From contig WHUX01000052.1 of the NCBI GenBank assembly GCA_015179025.1, positions 266,374-330,373 of the forward strand: 64,000 nt of DNA, in the 5' to 3' direction. This DNA comes from Terfezia claveryi (lineage: Eukaryota; Ascomycota; Pezizomycetes; Pezizales; Pezizaceae). A program made the position numbers and the translations under genes. Positions within the stretch are counted from its first letter, which is position 1; each line of letters begins with the position of its first letter. Positions 11,905-23,965 of this stretch are shown in pieces. The notes under the pieces were generated by a model. That model did no database searches. It was not told the origin of the DNA and saw only the letters and a list, made by a program, of their open reading frames with translations.

Positions 11905-13577
11905 ATGGCTTACCAAACCCCCGCCGTTGTCATGGACAAGTAAGTCGACAGCTCCACCGTTTAACTTACCCCGCAATCGACGTCCACTAATGAAGCTCCG
12001 TAGCGGTACCGGTTACTCCAAACTAGGTGCGTTCAGTACTCGGGAGCTTAGCATAGTTGGGCCGGATACTCTGACGAGCTGCTTTCACAGGTTTTGCCGG
12101 CAATGATTCACCGTCGTTTGTCTTTCCAACGGCAATTGCTACGAAAGGACCTGCCGGTGGTGCAGGGGGCTCTGGCTCCGGGCGTCCCGCCGTAGCCCAA
12201 AAGCCATCCTATCTCACCGGAGGAGCTGGGCCAGCTGGTCATTTGTCCGCAAAGAGGGGGACAGAGGACCTTGACTACTTTATTGGAGATGAAGCAATTG
12301 CCATGGGCTCTGGACCAGGTTTGACACCTTTCTTTTGACATTCACCCGAATTTGGAGCTTACAAAGGGGCTCTGTACATAGGGTACGGCATTCATTATCC
12401 TATACGGCATGGGCAAATTGACAACTGGGTATGATTGCACATCTGGCACCGAGAGAGCTGGGCTGGCTAACCAGGACTAGGACCATATGGAGCGATTCTG
12501 GCAAAATTCAATCTTCAAGTACCTACGAGTGGAGCCCGAAGACCATTACTTCCTTCTTACTGAGCCGGTAAAACTGCCAGCCCACGCATAGCCTCAAGAA
12601 CCCTAACTAAACCAAATTATCAGCCATTGAACCCCCCGGAAGCTCGTGAGAACACTGCTGAGATTATGTTCGAGTCCTTCAACTGTGCCGGATTATACAT
12701 TGCCGTCCAAGCTGTGCTAGCACTAGCCGCCTCATGGACCTCGTCAAAAGTCCAGGATAGGTCCCTCACAGGAACGGTCATTGATTCAGGTGATGGTGTA
12801 ACCCACGTCATCCCTGTTGCAGAAGGATACGTAGTCGGCTCCTCCATTAAATCTATCCCGATCGCCGGCCGCGACATCACCTACTTTGTGCAATCCCTCC
12901 TCCGCGACCGCAATGAGCCCGACAGCTCCCTCAAGACCGCTGAATCCATCAAAGAGGAATTCTGCTACGTCTGCCCCGATATTGTGAAGGAATTCACACG
13001 CTTCGACAAGGACCCTGAAAGATTCCAGAAATATGTTGTTGATCAGGGTGCGGGAAAGAAGGTTACTGTTGATGTGGGGTACGAAAGGTTTCTGGCACCA
13101 GAAATATTTTTCAATCCCGAGATTTACTCGAGTGATTTCTTGACTCCTCTACCTGTCGTGGTCGATAATGTCATTCAAAGCGCGCCGATTGATGTCAGGA
13201 GAGGGCTTTACAAGGTTGCTACTTGGCCATATTGTTCTGGGGTTACGTGAAGTGAGCTAACCGCTTTAATTCGTTAGAATATTGTCCTTTCCGGAGGATC
13301 GACTCTCTACAAAGATTTCGGCCGCCGTCTGCAGCGTGATATCCGCCACCTAGTCGATGCTCGTATCAAGCGCTCGGAACAAAAATCTGGCGCAAAATCT
13401 GGTGGTTTGGAGGTTCATGTCATAACGCACAAGAGGCAGAGGCATGGGCCTTGGTTTGGGGGAAGCTTGTTGGGCCAGACACCAGAATTCAGAAGTTACT
13501 GCCATACGAAGGCGGAGTACGACGAGATAGGACCCTCAATTGTGAGAAGGTTTGCCTTGCTAGGAGGGCCGGCGTAG
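11905..13577 (+). CDS. ARP3: ARP3: actin-related protein 3, Arp2/3 complex
   Basis: ATP-binding core subunit of the Arp2/3 complex, which nucleates branched actin at endocytic patches. Seven exons close in phase to 436 residues: 11905-11939, 12004-12026, 12091-12318, 12382-12428, 12481-12567, 12624-13214 and 13278-13577. Visible actin-fold motifs are [15 protein letters not shown] (phosphate 1) and [18 protein letters not shown]. Others are [40 protein letters not shown] (phosphate 2) and [17 protein letters not shown] (adenosine). The C-terminus [20 protein letters not shown] then [19 protein letters not shown] is specific to Arp3. A glycine-rich insert after [10 protein letters not shown], around residues 40-65, is also an Arp3 feature. 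The next gene downstream is a UCS myosin chaperone, which also acts on the actin system. Confidence 0.97.
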
Positions 13578-13878
13578 GGGCATGCGCACATATTGCGAGA
13601 GGATAGATGTTTGGGGAGTGTAGATGCTATTATTGAGGCGACTTTTTTGCTTGCTCTGACGATATGATATCTCATCAAAAAGCTATGGATGCATATGCTT
13701 ATGCCTATGAATAATAGCAACAACTTGCTAGAATTTTAACCTTAGATGAGTCATAGCCTCGTGTGAGTGGTGACGTTGTGACCACGTGCAAAGGCGATAA
13801 GAACGATAAGAAATGCCCTTGCCACATAAGCTCAGGGCCAACCTAAAGTCGTCACTCCCTAACCCCTCAGTGATAGCA
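13578..13878. other. Intergenic, ARP3 to UCS gene
   Basis: ARP3 3' end and presumed promoter of the UCS gene. A long antisense open frame (13728-14579) covers it but is a shadow of the UCS coding region. Confidence 0.4.
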
Positions 13879-16818
13879 ATGACCTCCACCTCCGCAGATG
13901 TAGAAACAAAAGCTGCGGCTCTTGCCTCATCTTCCCTCCAACTATACTCCGAAGGCAATCTCAATGTACACCTCCCTAACTGAATCATTGTTCTCCCTGG
14001 TAACTTACAAATTACTCTACAGGACGCCTTACGAAATCTGAAACACGCTCTCTCTCTTTCTCCACGCAATCCACAAGTTTCATTAGTATTTAACACCCTC
14101 CAATCGGACAGCAAAACCCCCGAAATCGTTCGACTATACCGGAGAGTACTTGTTAGCGAAGGCCCAGAGGCAAGGAAAGCCGGGGAAGATGCTGTGAGAT
14201 ACTTGAATTCTACAGCATGCTCGGAGGGCGCAACGGGGTGGGGGGAGTGCCTCATGATGCTTCTAAATGAGGAGGGTGATGATGGAGGCCTTGATTTTGA
14301 GGGGAGGATCATAGCTGGGTTATTGCGGCCTACAGCAGGAGGGGGAAATGGGGCAAGGGAACAGTTGGTCAATGTGATTAGGATTGCGTGCTTGGAAGGT
14401 GGTAAGGAGTTGGAGGAGCTATTACAGAGATTTTGGTCGTGGGGGACCCTAGCTACGGAGGGATTCGTTTCTGTCTTGGTTGATGGGGCCCTGTGGAGCG
14501 AGAATGGCAAAACGGAGGAGGGGCATGAAAAGGCACTGAAGGTATGCTTTCGGTGGTTTGTAGGCAAAATTGAGAACAAAGGAGAGGAGGTTCAGGCCGC
14601 AATAAGGGCCATTTCAAGGATCTTAGTGGCGAAAGCAGAATTCACACAGCATCTATTGGGCAAGGCTGCGTTCGAAGAAATACTATTTGCGATAACCCGT
14701 GGGAAAGGGGCAGAGGAGGAGCGGGATAAGGAACCGGTTACGAAATTGGCTACACAAGCGACGCTGGCGGCGGCAAAGTATATCACTGCTGCTGGCGAGC
14801 CGGGGGAGGCACTTTTGGCCGAATTTATGACACAAAGGCTTGTGGTGTCAGAGAATGAGGAAGATAATGTGATAGCGATGGAGATCGCAGCTGTGTTGTT
14901 CCCGCTCATACAACAAGTTGCCGCAAAGATCTTCACCGAGACGGAGGGATTAATGGAAAGGCTTGTAGAGGTGTTAGACGAAGGAGAGAGGCCTATTGGG
15001 GTAGAGGCTTTCAGGCAACGAGCGGAGGCATTGAAGGCAGTTGTGAGATTGTTAGGAGTGGCTTGTGGAGATAAGGCATGCCGGGAGGTGGTGAGGGATC
15101 GATGTGTGGATTATCTGGAGAGAATTGTAGCGCAGGGATATGGAGGGGAAAGCCAGAATGACACAAGAACTTTGGCAGCAGTGGCACTGGCAAAGATACA
15201 TTGTGCTGGTCCGAGAAATAATGCCCATGGCACCCAACTGCCACTTGTGGTGGATAAGGGAAGCGTGGGTGAATTGGCGAGGATATTCAAAACGTCCTTG
15301 ATACTTCAATCCAATACTACTACGGCAGCAGCTACTTCCCAGCAAGAGTCAATTGAGGGATTAGCATATACATCTCTCGACTCTAGCGTCAAACAGGCGC
15401 TTTCTACTGACCATACTTTCCTCACGGCTTTACTAAAAACGCTTTCCGCGACTACGGCTGCAAGTCGGGGTGTACTCTACAGTGGATTAACAGTTCTAGC
15501 AAACATCGCTGCCTATCCACCTGTTCTCACTGAGGAGCAAAAAAAGGTCCTCCAGCTGAAGAAGTACGCAGAAGCAAACCCTTCCGCAAGCACCGATGGC
15601 CCTGATATCGGTATCCTTGAAACCGACGAAGTCGTCACCGGGAGATGTAAGAAACTCCTTGACGCAGGTATCGTCCCTGTGTTAGTCGCCATATTCAAAA
15701 ACCTCTCACAGACTTCTTCAGCCCCACCTGCTCAGGTAGCTATTGCAACAGCGGGATCTTCCCTTCCACTTATACCCACTATCCTCCTCTCCGTCTCGAA
15801 AACACAAAAATACCGCCCTCGAATTGTGCAGCAAGGGGGTGTTAAACTGCTTCTACAAATTTACTCCGCCGTCACTGCGAAGCCCACATCTGCCAACAAC
15901 ACCGCCCCCAGCAATGCCGCCGTAGCAGAAGTCAGGCACACTACCGCCCACGCTCTCGCACGCATCCTGGTTAGTGTAAACCCCACATTAGTCTTCTCGC
16001 AAATCCCCCCGGCAAGTGCGATTCGTCCTCTCCTTGCCCTATTGAATACTCGATATGATGATGGGGGAATTCCGGTGCAGATAGGCCCTGGCAAAGTCAC
16101 GAGTCTATTGCCGACATTTGAGGCATTGCTTGCGTTGACGAATTTGGCAAGCATGTCGTCTGATGGTAATGGAGGGGGCATACAGGATTTGATTGTGAGA
16201 GTAGGGTGGGATCAGCTGGAGGATGTGTTATTGAGGTATGCTCCAAGGAGCTCTGCGGTGGCTGAATCTGGGGATGATGAGGGTGACGATGATCAGGAAC
16301 AGGAGAAGACGAAGAAAAAGACAAGGGCACGTGACACTGCAGACGCACCAACTCGCATCCAACGCGCTGCTGTAGAATTAATTTGTAACCTTTGCGGCTC
16401 CTACTCGACCCTCGCCCTCGAGAAATTTGCAGCTTCGCCACAAACTGACCCTCGTGTCTCTGGCCGGCTACATCTCCTCCTTGCCCTCGCTGACGCAGAA
16501 GACTATCTCACGCGGCGTGCCGCTGCGGGCGCGTTAGCTGTCTTGACAGAGTTTGAAACCGTTGTAGAGGGGGTATTGGATAGAGAGCGTGGGGTGAAAG
16601 TCCTACTGGGGATGCTGGAGGATGAAGACGATCAGGGGGAGGAGATGGCTATGAGAGGGTTGGTTTGTGTGAGGAATTTATTGGGCGTAGGGGGAGATAA
16701 GGCGGTGGAACGGGTTAAAGTGGAAGGGGGGAGGGAAGGGTTAGTGCAGGCGGTGAAGAGGGCTAGAGGGAAGGAAGTTGTGGAGTTGGGGGTGGAGGCA
16801 GTGAGAATGTTGATTTGA
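13879..16818 (+). CDS. UCS-domain myosin chaperone (UNC-45/CRO1/She4 family)
   Basis: Cytosolic chaperone that folds and stabilises myosin motor heads. Exons 13879-13965 and 14023-16818 join in phase to 960 residues. The start MTSTSADVETKAAALASSSL leads into YSEGNLN|DALRNLKHALSLSPRNPQVS, a TPR-like helical pair without a full TPR array, as in fungal members. The rest is an all-helical armadillo-type solenoid. The segment VSVNPTLVFSQIPPASAIRPLLALL and the region TRIQRAAVELICNLCGSYSTLALEK are typical of the UCS domain. A short acidic then lysine-rich insert (SGDDEGDDDQEQEKTKKKTR, about residue 830) interrupts two repeats. The codon pattern is uniform and the frame is open throughout. No catalytic residues are expected. 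CRO1 (Podospora) and She4 (yeast) are the closest known roles; orthology is inferred from length and the UCS pattern. Confidence 0.85.
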
Positions 16819-18206
16819 TGAGGCGAAGCGCGGTGAATGAGGGTGATAATTATGAAAATAAACTGGGCGTAACAGGCGTTACCCTAAGCTCATAAAAATT
16901 TGTACTCCAGAGGTAGTGACTCTGGATTTCCCCGGAAGTCGTGATAACATGCCAAGAAAAGGAACAAGACACTTGAATGTATGCCTGTCAGGTGACTCTG
17001 TCTCAGCCAACTTTTTGCAAGACCAGTTCAATATACGGGTTTCTCCATTTTCTAGAACTCCAGGAGGCAAAGCAGATTTTAAATTACAGCTAAGAATAGC
17101 CTACAAGAAAAAATCTCCGAATACCGGTAATATAAATGTCGTTCACATCACTCCCTGAACCTGACGCGTACAAGATTCTTCTACATACACGGGCTCAGGG
17201 ATTCGCAGAACGTGGCAAAGTCCCGGGTTTCCCGATCTGCAGGTTAGAAGAAGACTTGGCGTTGGAGAAGTTCTTTTCCTCCTTGAAACTAGCAGAGCAA
17301 CCAGCCCTGTTTGAATCATTCTCACCACACCAGGACTGCCGCAATCTCGAGTGCGCCAGAAAATAATAAGCAAATTCAAGTTGCCTGAGCTCAGGTCTTA
17401 TAGGTACTCCGTACATACTACCGTACTACCTAGGTAGGTTACTCCTGCATGAAATAATCTGGAAATGCAGGAGGGGAAAAGAAGACTGTATCAGAACATC
17501 AGAAAAAACTTTATCCTTCCCCCCCTAGGTACCGTCAGGCAGGGATCACGCACGTCAAGCAGAGAAAACCAGGTCTCAGGTGTCTCGGTGTCTCAGGTTT
17601 CTCTCGGATGCAAATGAGTATTGAGGAGGACCTGGACCCACTGACAGGGAGCTTCCCTTCAATCATGTTTGCTACAATACAGCTAAAAATAGCTGCTCAT
17701 GGACACCAGAATATTTGTTCGACAGTGCACATGCAGTTGGGCCTGTGGGGATCATCGAGTTGGCAGAGATCACCATATGAAAATGTCTGATCACCAAGCC
17801 GCAACTGGGTCTGAAACACCGAAAAGCATTGTGTAAGGGCTCCTAGGTGCTGGGATAGCTGTAGGTTCTCCGTACTTGGAGGAAGCACTGGTAAACAAAA
17901 GCCAACCCTTATTGTCGGCCTGAGGGAGCGGATCTTTTTGCTATTCCGATCCCGGTTCGCTGCTGATCCATGTAAATAATTTGACATAAAAGCAACCTCT
18001 GCTTCCTTGTTTCTATGCTCCCAACTTCTCCTCACTCGCTTGCCACTTTCCTTGTAACTTCAGTCATTACGAAATCAAACTTATTTGAAGCGTTAATAAC
18101 TCTCGTTCAACCTCAATCTTAATTCCCTCTTTGGCTGCCAATCTTGACATATCACGAGCTACACACGAGCTACACACGAGCTAAACACGAGCTACAATAA
18201 TCCAAC
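16819..18206. other. Intergenic, 1.4 kb upstream of the GH17 gene
   Basis: No gene supported. Small open frames (for example 17136-17366) have no recognisable motif and no splice logic. Features seen are a run of CCTAGGTA/GTACTACC-type short palindromic words near 17400-17440, CCCCCCTAGGTACC at 17520, and the 11-bp tandem repeat at 18153-18196. This is probably a long promoter for a strongly expressed secreted protein. Confidence 0.4.
18153..18196 (+). repeat. Four tandem 11-bp repeats in the GH17 leader
   Basis: CACGAGCTACA is repeated head to tail four times (third copy CACGAGCTAAA). The array ends 10 bases before the ATG of the glucanase, so it lies in the 5' UTR or core promoter. Confidence 0.9.
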
Positions 18207-19318
18207 ATGAAATTCCAACTTCTTGCCAGCTTTGTTCTCCTTGCTTCCAGCTCTTTGGTGGCTGCAGCCCCCCTGGAGGAGCGTGCTGCTCCTCCAGTCC
18301 CTTACTTTTCCGGCTTCAACCTCGGCGCTAATATGGTATGTTCCTCCTGTTGTGTGTTATGTAGCGATTCCTAACAATCATCGATAGCCCGATGGTAGCT
18401 GCAAGACCCAGGCCAACTGGGAACAACAATTCAGGAAAATTCAGTCATGGTCCACAAACACCAAGGACAGGTTCAACTCCGTCAAGATATTCTCGACCAA
18501 CGACTGCAACGCTCTTGCCAACGCCGCTCCTGCGGCTATTGCAACTGGTACAACGATCTGGGCAGGTATCTGGCCTTCAACTCCGGATAAATTCAATGCA
18601 GAGAAGGCTGCTCTCGAGGCTCAGCTTAAGAAGTACCAGAGCACTGGAAACAAGTATGTGGTCCTTGAAGCTCTTATCAGAAGAAAGAGACCCTGATTTA
18701 TTGGCCACAGATGGTTGATGGGTATCAACGTTGGCTCTGAAGCTCTTTACCGCAAGGAAATTGACCCCAAGGTGTTGGCCCAGTACATCTATGATATCAA
18801 GGGAATGACCCAGGTTGCCTACAAGGCTACCCACGTCCCCGTCGGGTCTGCTGATACTTGGACCTCGTGGGTCGATGGACGCAATAAGCCAGTTATTGAT
18901 GCCTGTGATGTTATCCTTATGAACGCATTTCCTGTATGTTTCTGATGCCGCATTTCCCACTTGCAGAGGCTAATTATATTCCCAACAGTATTGGCAAGGC
19001 GTAGAAGTTGAAGCTGGGCTCCAGACTTTCCAGGAGGCCATCAACCGCACCAAGAACGTCATCGGGCCTAACAAGCCATTCGTCGTTGGTGAAACTGGAT
19101 GGCCAACAGCCGGGCCCAAATACCAGAAGGCGATTGCATGCAAGTCATGCCTCCAGAAGTACTACACCAACGTTGCGTGCTGGCTTCAGAAGCAAAGCTA
19201 TGGCTGGTACTGGTTCTCGGGTTTCGATGAGCCAAAGAGGGAGACTGAGATTGAGAGGAACTTTGGTGTTGCTTGGTATGGACAGACCCCGAAGATCAAC
19301 TTCACGTGCCCTAAGTAG
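18207..19318 (+). CDS. BGL2: Secreted GH17 beta-1,3-glucanase/glucanosyltransferase (BGL2-like)
   Basis: Cell-wall enzyme acting on beta-1,3-glucan. Exons 18207-18335, 18388-18653, 18711-18933 and 18989-19318 close in phase to 315 residues, matching yeast Bgl2 (313). A clear signal peptide (MKFQLLASFVLLASSSLVAA) is followed by a possible Kex2-type or dipeptidase trim. The mature protein opens FSGFNLGANMPDGSCKTQ. The GH17 acid/base lies in GINVGSEALY (Glu near 142) and the nucleophile in FVVGETGWPT (Glu near 241). SYGWYWFSGFDEPKRETE precedes the end. There are N-glycosylation sequons NRT and NFT. There is no C-terminal hydrophobic tail, so no GPI anchor is expected, as in Bgl2. Its 5' leader carries four 11-bp repeats. 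Confidence 0.92.
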
Positions 19319-19835
19319 GCATGGAATTCTATCTAGTGTGGTTAGTCCGTTGGGTGTGGTTTTCTCAAGCTTTGGATGAAAGAATTCGTTGGATTGTGGC
19401 GGTTTTGATTTGAATTGCAACTGCATTGGATTTGATTCCCAGGGAGCATTTTTGGGTACCAGAGCTTAGAACCTGGTAGGGGGCATGCATCATTGGCAAA
19501 GATTCGTCTCTGGAGGATTGCTGGCCTCCACCTGATTAATTTATAGTTTTTATTATGATTAGCACTAGATACACATTAATGCATTAGCTGGCGCATTCAA
19601 CTTCTGGTAAATATGACTTCCATCGCACGCTGCCTGTGTACGTGAAAAGGTGCCCCAAGTATGGTGATCTGGATGGTATGCATAGCACAGTCGAAAAACG
19701 TTTTGTTGGGGAGAAGTAACCGTAGTGTATACCCGATACTGTCACTGAAAGAAGACCATCAACTCTCCGATATCAGAGCTATAAGCAGAGAGTATCAAAC
19801 AACTCTTTGATATAATAACGTCAGCCCACTCAACT
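19319..19835. other. Convergent intergenic, GH17 and ALG2 3' ends
   Basis: About 520 bp holding the two facing 3' UTRs. AT-rich stretches near 19550 and 19800 could serve polyadenylation. No gene seen. Confidence 0.4.
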
Positions 19836-21336
19836 TCAGAGAAACCACCAAACCCCCATCGCCACCAACCCCATCACCATCCCTATCAACACCCCAAGCT
19901 CACCCACCCCAAACAACGGCTCCCCCATATCCTCCTCCAACATCTCCAACATCACCTCCTGTAAGCTCGCCGCCATTTTCTCCTTTGAAAACTCCCTCTC
20001 TACCCTCTCCTTTCCCTTTTCCCCCATGACCCTAATCTGCGAATCCGACATTTCAAATAGAACTTTCCTCATAATCGCACTCCATTCCTTCACGTCCTGG
20101 GGACGTAGCCACCCAGTTTCCCCCTCAACCACAGTCTCCAGTGGGCCACCGGAGTTTACGGCCAGCACGGGCGTGCAAGAGAGCATAGCCTCTAGCGGGA
20201 CTATCCCGAAATGCTCGTTGCTGGGTGTGTAGAGCAATAATCTTGCTTTACTGAGTAACTCAGCCTTTAGGGTCGCGGGAATGGAGAGAAGGAATATCAC
20301 GTCGACAGAGTCCGGGAGGGATAAGGCCGAGATGTAGTTTTTACAGGTAGCATGTTGGAGGCCAAGGCTGTCGCAGAGTTTGGTGAGGTCGAGATGGTAC
20401 TGGGCATTCTCGGCGTTGCGGGGATCGTACCCGCCGGCGAGGATGAGGCGGGTGAAAGAGGCGTGGCGGAGGGTGCGGGGGAGGAGGGAGAATGAATGGA
20501 TTGCTAGGGCGATGTTTTTTTTGCGCTCGAAGCGGTTAATTGAGAGGAGGAGGTTGGGGGAGGAGAGATGGTTATGGGCTGGGGGTTGGATGGGGAGGGT
20601 GGTGGGGGGGGAGGTGCTGACGCAAGGGTAGACTATGCGGGGGGTGGAGGCGATTCCGGTGAAGGATTGCGCGAAGATGGAGCGAGTGAAGAGGGAGTTG
20701 ACAAGGAGACAGTGAGATTTGGAGGTGCTGTAACCTTCGAGAAAGTCGAAGGGGAGCCGGTACAGGTGGGCGAGAGGGTGGTTGCGCGTGGAAAGGAGCT
20801 TGTCGGGGAAGTGGCAGTAGAAGAGGATTTTCGTGGTGGGGTAGAGGAGGCGCAGGATGGGAATGGACGCGGAGAGCTGGTCGATGAAGATGACGTCGGG
20901 AAGGGGCAGGCGCGGGTATAAGGGGTCTGTGGGGGGAAGGCCGGTGGTTGCAGAGGGATCCGGGGGTGGGTCCGAGGAGAGAGTGAGGGTGAGGTGAATT
21001 TGACGGAGGATGGCGCAGAGGATGAAGAGCCGATGGAAGAGGTGAGGGGGAAAAAGCGTGTTTCCGCGGACGTGGACGGTCAGGGTGCCTGTTTTTTTTG
21101 GGGTTTGTTCCTGTCAGTTCTAAGGTCGGGCAGAACTGGGGGAGGAGGGGGTGTGTACCATCTTTGACTTCATCGAAGCAGTGGCTCTTGTCGCAGTGAG
21201 ACGTGAAGATGTTGACTCTGTGCCCGAGCTGCTGCAGCCCGACAGCAGCGTCAACAACAAGCCTCTCTGCACCACCGATGCCCAGGTCGGGGTGGATGAA
21301 CCAGATGTCGAGGTTCCTCTTCCTTCTGGGTGCCAT
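19836..21336 (-). CDS. ALG2: ALG2: alpha-1,3/1,6-mannosyltransferase of N-glycan assembly
   Basis: Adds the second and third mannoses to the dolichol-linked oligosaccharide on the cytosolic face of the ER (GT4 family). Exon 21336-21159 joins exon 21088-19836 through one intron (21158-21089) in phase, giving 476 residues. The N-terminus is [20 protein letters not shown] then [19 protein letters not shown], the GT4 donor-side loop. The middle has [26 protein letters not shown] and [13 protein letters not shown]. The sugar-nucleotide site is [18 protein letters not shown]. The E-x7-E element is in [19 protein letters not shown], followed by [21 protein letters not shown]. It ends in a hydrophobic segment ([19 protein letters not shown]), a C-terminal membrane anchor as in yeast Alg2. 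It is divergent from ZPR1. Confidence 0.95.
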
Positions 21337-21833
21337 TGCGTGTGTAGTGCGTGTTGTAGTGGTGGTGGTGGTAGTGGTGGTGGTGATGTTTGAGGCCGGA
21401 GGGGACAGATCTCGAACGCGGTCAGTTGGCGCTTACCGCTAGGTACAGGCCAAATCAACAGGCTCAGGGTAACTCCCGCACTGCGACGGTGAGAAGCACT
21501 TCAATCAAGCTGGCCGTGACGTCAATCTGCGTTGATATGGCCAGTCCTAGGAATTGGCGGCAAGCAAAGGAGAGGAGAGAGAGGAGGGGAGGAATACTAT
21601 AGCAGTGTGTAGATAACCCTCGCAGTATTTTATATAGCGAGACAGGGTGTAAAGGGTGTATTCGCTGGTGACGCCAAAGCCCCGCCCAATTTGCCCCGCT
21701 ATTGTAGCGGCGAGAATTCAATCATAAAGCAGCGCAATAATATATCGCAGTAACGAGATTCAACTTTTTCTTGATTTATATTTTTTATCTCATACACACA
21801 CAACAAATATACACAGTTTCCACACAAGCAAAT
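21337..21833. promoter_or_regulatory. Divergent promoter region, ALG2 and ZPR1
   Basis: 497 bp between the two start codons. A GTGGTG-rich microsatellite (21356-21390) lies in the ALG2 leader. A TTTATA/ACACACA-rich segment (21770-21830) lies just before ZPR1. In-frame Met 21771 upstream of ZPR1 would add a hydrophobic, unconserved extension and was not used. Confidence 0.4.
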
Positions 21834-23538
21834 ATGACAACAGAAAACACCGCTGCGAAATCACCGGATATGTTCCAGCCCATCGGGCAGGCCGTCGAGA
21901 CAATCGATACCGTCCCGGAGGGCGCCGGCGCAGAGATTGAATCAGAGCCTCAGGTCGTGGATAACATCGACTCGCTATGCATGAACTGCGAGGAGCAGGG
22001 CGTTACTAGGCTATTCCTTACACGGATCCCGTTTTTTAAGGAGGTTGTGTTGATGAGCTTTGAGTGCCCCCACTGTGGGTATCGGAATTCGGAGATTCAG
22101 TCGGTGAGTGCACCCCTCCTCCTTCCCACCGGTCTTTGGGTGCTAACCGTCCATCTACCTTTCTACCAGGCGGGGCAAATCCAAGAACGTGGCTGCCAAT
22201 ACGTCTTTAAAGTCACAAACAAATCAGACCTCAACCGGCAACTCGTCAAATCCGAGACCTGCACATCCTCCTTCCCCGAACTCTCCCTCGAAATTCCAGC
22301 CCAGCGAGGGCACCTCACAACCATCGAAGGCCTACTCACAAACGTCCTCGAGGACCTCTCCTCAGACCAGCCAGTCCGGCAACATACCGATCCCGAAAAC
22401 TACCAGAAACTCGAAGCATTCTGCGACCGCATCCGCAATACCCTCACCGGGGGCGAGGGGGTCTTCCCATTCCATCTCAAACTCGACGATCCAGCGGGGA
22501 ATAGCTGGGTGGAGCCGCAGCCGGGGGATCCAAGGGGGAAGTGGGTCAGGACGGATTATGTTAGGACGAGGGAGCAGAATGAGGCGCTGGCGTTGACGGA
22601 TACGGGTGATAATGGGGTGGAGAGAACCCCGGCAGAAGGGGGGGGGAGAGAGCAGGGGGAGAACGATTTTAGGCATACAGAGGTGCATACGTTCCCGGCT
22701 ACGTGCCCCAGCTGTGTTAGGCCGTGTAATACGTATATGAAGTTTGTGGATATTCCGCATTTCAAGGAGGTGGTGATTATGAGTACTGTCTGCGATGATT
22801 GTGGATGTATATAACCCCCTCCCTCCTCTTCCCCTCCCCTGCCCTCCCTTCCCCTCCCTTCCCCTCCCTTCCCCTCACCTCAACTTCTCCAATATTGCCC
22901 ACGACCCAGCCTAACAACCCCATTCATTAGACAAGAGCAACGAAGTCAAAACCGGCGGTGCCGTCCCTGAAAAAGGTATCCGCATCACCCTACAAGTGCA
23001 AGACGAAGAAGACCTCGCGCGCGATATCCTCAAGTCCGAAACCTGCGCCCTCACCTGTCCGGAACTCAACCTCGACCTCACCCCTGGTACTCTCGGCGGC
23101 CGCTTCACCACCCTCGAAGGCCTCCTCTCCCAAGTCCACGACGACCTCCACTCCCGCATATTCACCTCCCCAAGCACCACCTCCACGCACGAAATCGACC
23201 TTGCCTCAGACTCACTAGACGCGGAGAGCAGGAAGAGGTGGAAGAAGTTTTTTGAGGGCCTGAGCGAGGCGAAGGAGGGGAAGAGGAAGTTTACTCTCAT
23301 TATGGAAGATCCAATGGGCGCGAGTTATTTACAGAATTTGTATGCGCCGGATCCGGACCCCGGGATGACCGTGGAGGAGTATGAGAGGACGGAGGAGCAA
23401 GAGGAGGAGCTGGGGTTGAGGGATATGAAGACGGAGGGGTATGAGGTGAAGAGGGATGAGGGGGATAAGTTACTGGAGGCGGTTAAAGAAGGGGAAAGGA
23501 AGGTGGGGCAGGAGGCGAAGGAAGTGACAACTGCGTAG
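21834..23538 (+). CDS. ZPR1: ZPR1: tandem zinc-finger chaperone of eEF1A
   Basis: Conserved zinc-finger protein; in yeast Zpr1 is the dedicated folding chaperone of translation elongation factor eEF1A. Exons 21834-22103, 22170-22806 and 22931-23538 close in phase to 504 residues. The two ZPR1 repeats are both visible. The first has SLCMNCEEQGVTRLFLTRIP, FFKEVVLMSFECPHCGYRNSE and, after the intron, AGQIQERGCQY. The second has ATCPSCVRPCNTYMKFVDIP, HFKEVVIMSTVCDDCGYKSNE and TGGAVPEKG. Each has two CxxC pairs followed by a beta-helical domain (VKSETCTSSFPELSLEIP and LKSETCALTCPELNLDL). The tail is acidic. The second intron is filled with CCCCTCCCTT repeats. It is convergent with the coiled-coil gene downstream. 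Confidence 0.96.
22808..22880 (+). repeat. Pyrimidine-rich CCCCTCCCTT repeats inside ZPR1 intron 2
   Basis: Near-perfect 10-bp CCCCTCCCTT repeats fill the first half of the 124-nt intron (22807-22930). The intron ends CATTCATTAG. Confidence 0.8.
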
Positions 23539-23965
23539 GGACTTGCGGTGTTGGGTAGGATGTAGCTGGGGGTTCTCTAACTATGATGGTGGATAAGAGA
23601 GGACATGATACACACAAAAATGTATTGCAAGGGAGGTCGAGTCTATGGAATTATTATCAAAGCCAGGTGTTTACGGGGGATGGGCATTATTCAAAACCTT
23701 AGAACTTATTTGTAGATTATTTTTTTCTTTTCTTTTCTTTTCCTTTTAAATCTTGGGGTGGGCTGGTTTAGGTGTTTTTCTGCATTAAAAAAAAGCAACT
23801 GACTTCTATTTTATTAGCGGCTTGAGGGAGCGCTTAGTGAAATGCATGTATCTCTCTATAACTCCACTAAAACAGAAATATTTCACTTGTAGCAAATTAC
23901 CCTGAAATGATTCTTCACAGGGCATTCATAACAAACCCCTTCCTCACTCCCTCCAAATCTCACTC
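23539..23965. other. Convergent intergenic, ZPR1 and coiled-coil gene
   Basis: Facing 3' UTRs with a T-rich run (TTTTTTTCTTTTCTTTTCTTTTCC, about 23718-23745) and AATAAA-like AT-rich words. No gene seen. Confidence 0.4.

Noticed and set aside
13728..14579. 283-codon antisense open frame over the UCS gene start
   Set aside because: Shadow of the UCS coding sequence; low-complexity Pro/Ser content and no conserved motif.
21771..21833. Upstream Met of ZPR1
   Set aside because: Adds 21 hydrophobic and Thr residues from a CACA-rich leader; ZPR1 normally starts near Met 21834.
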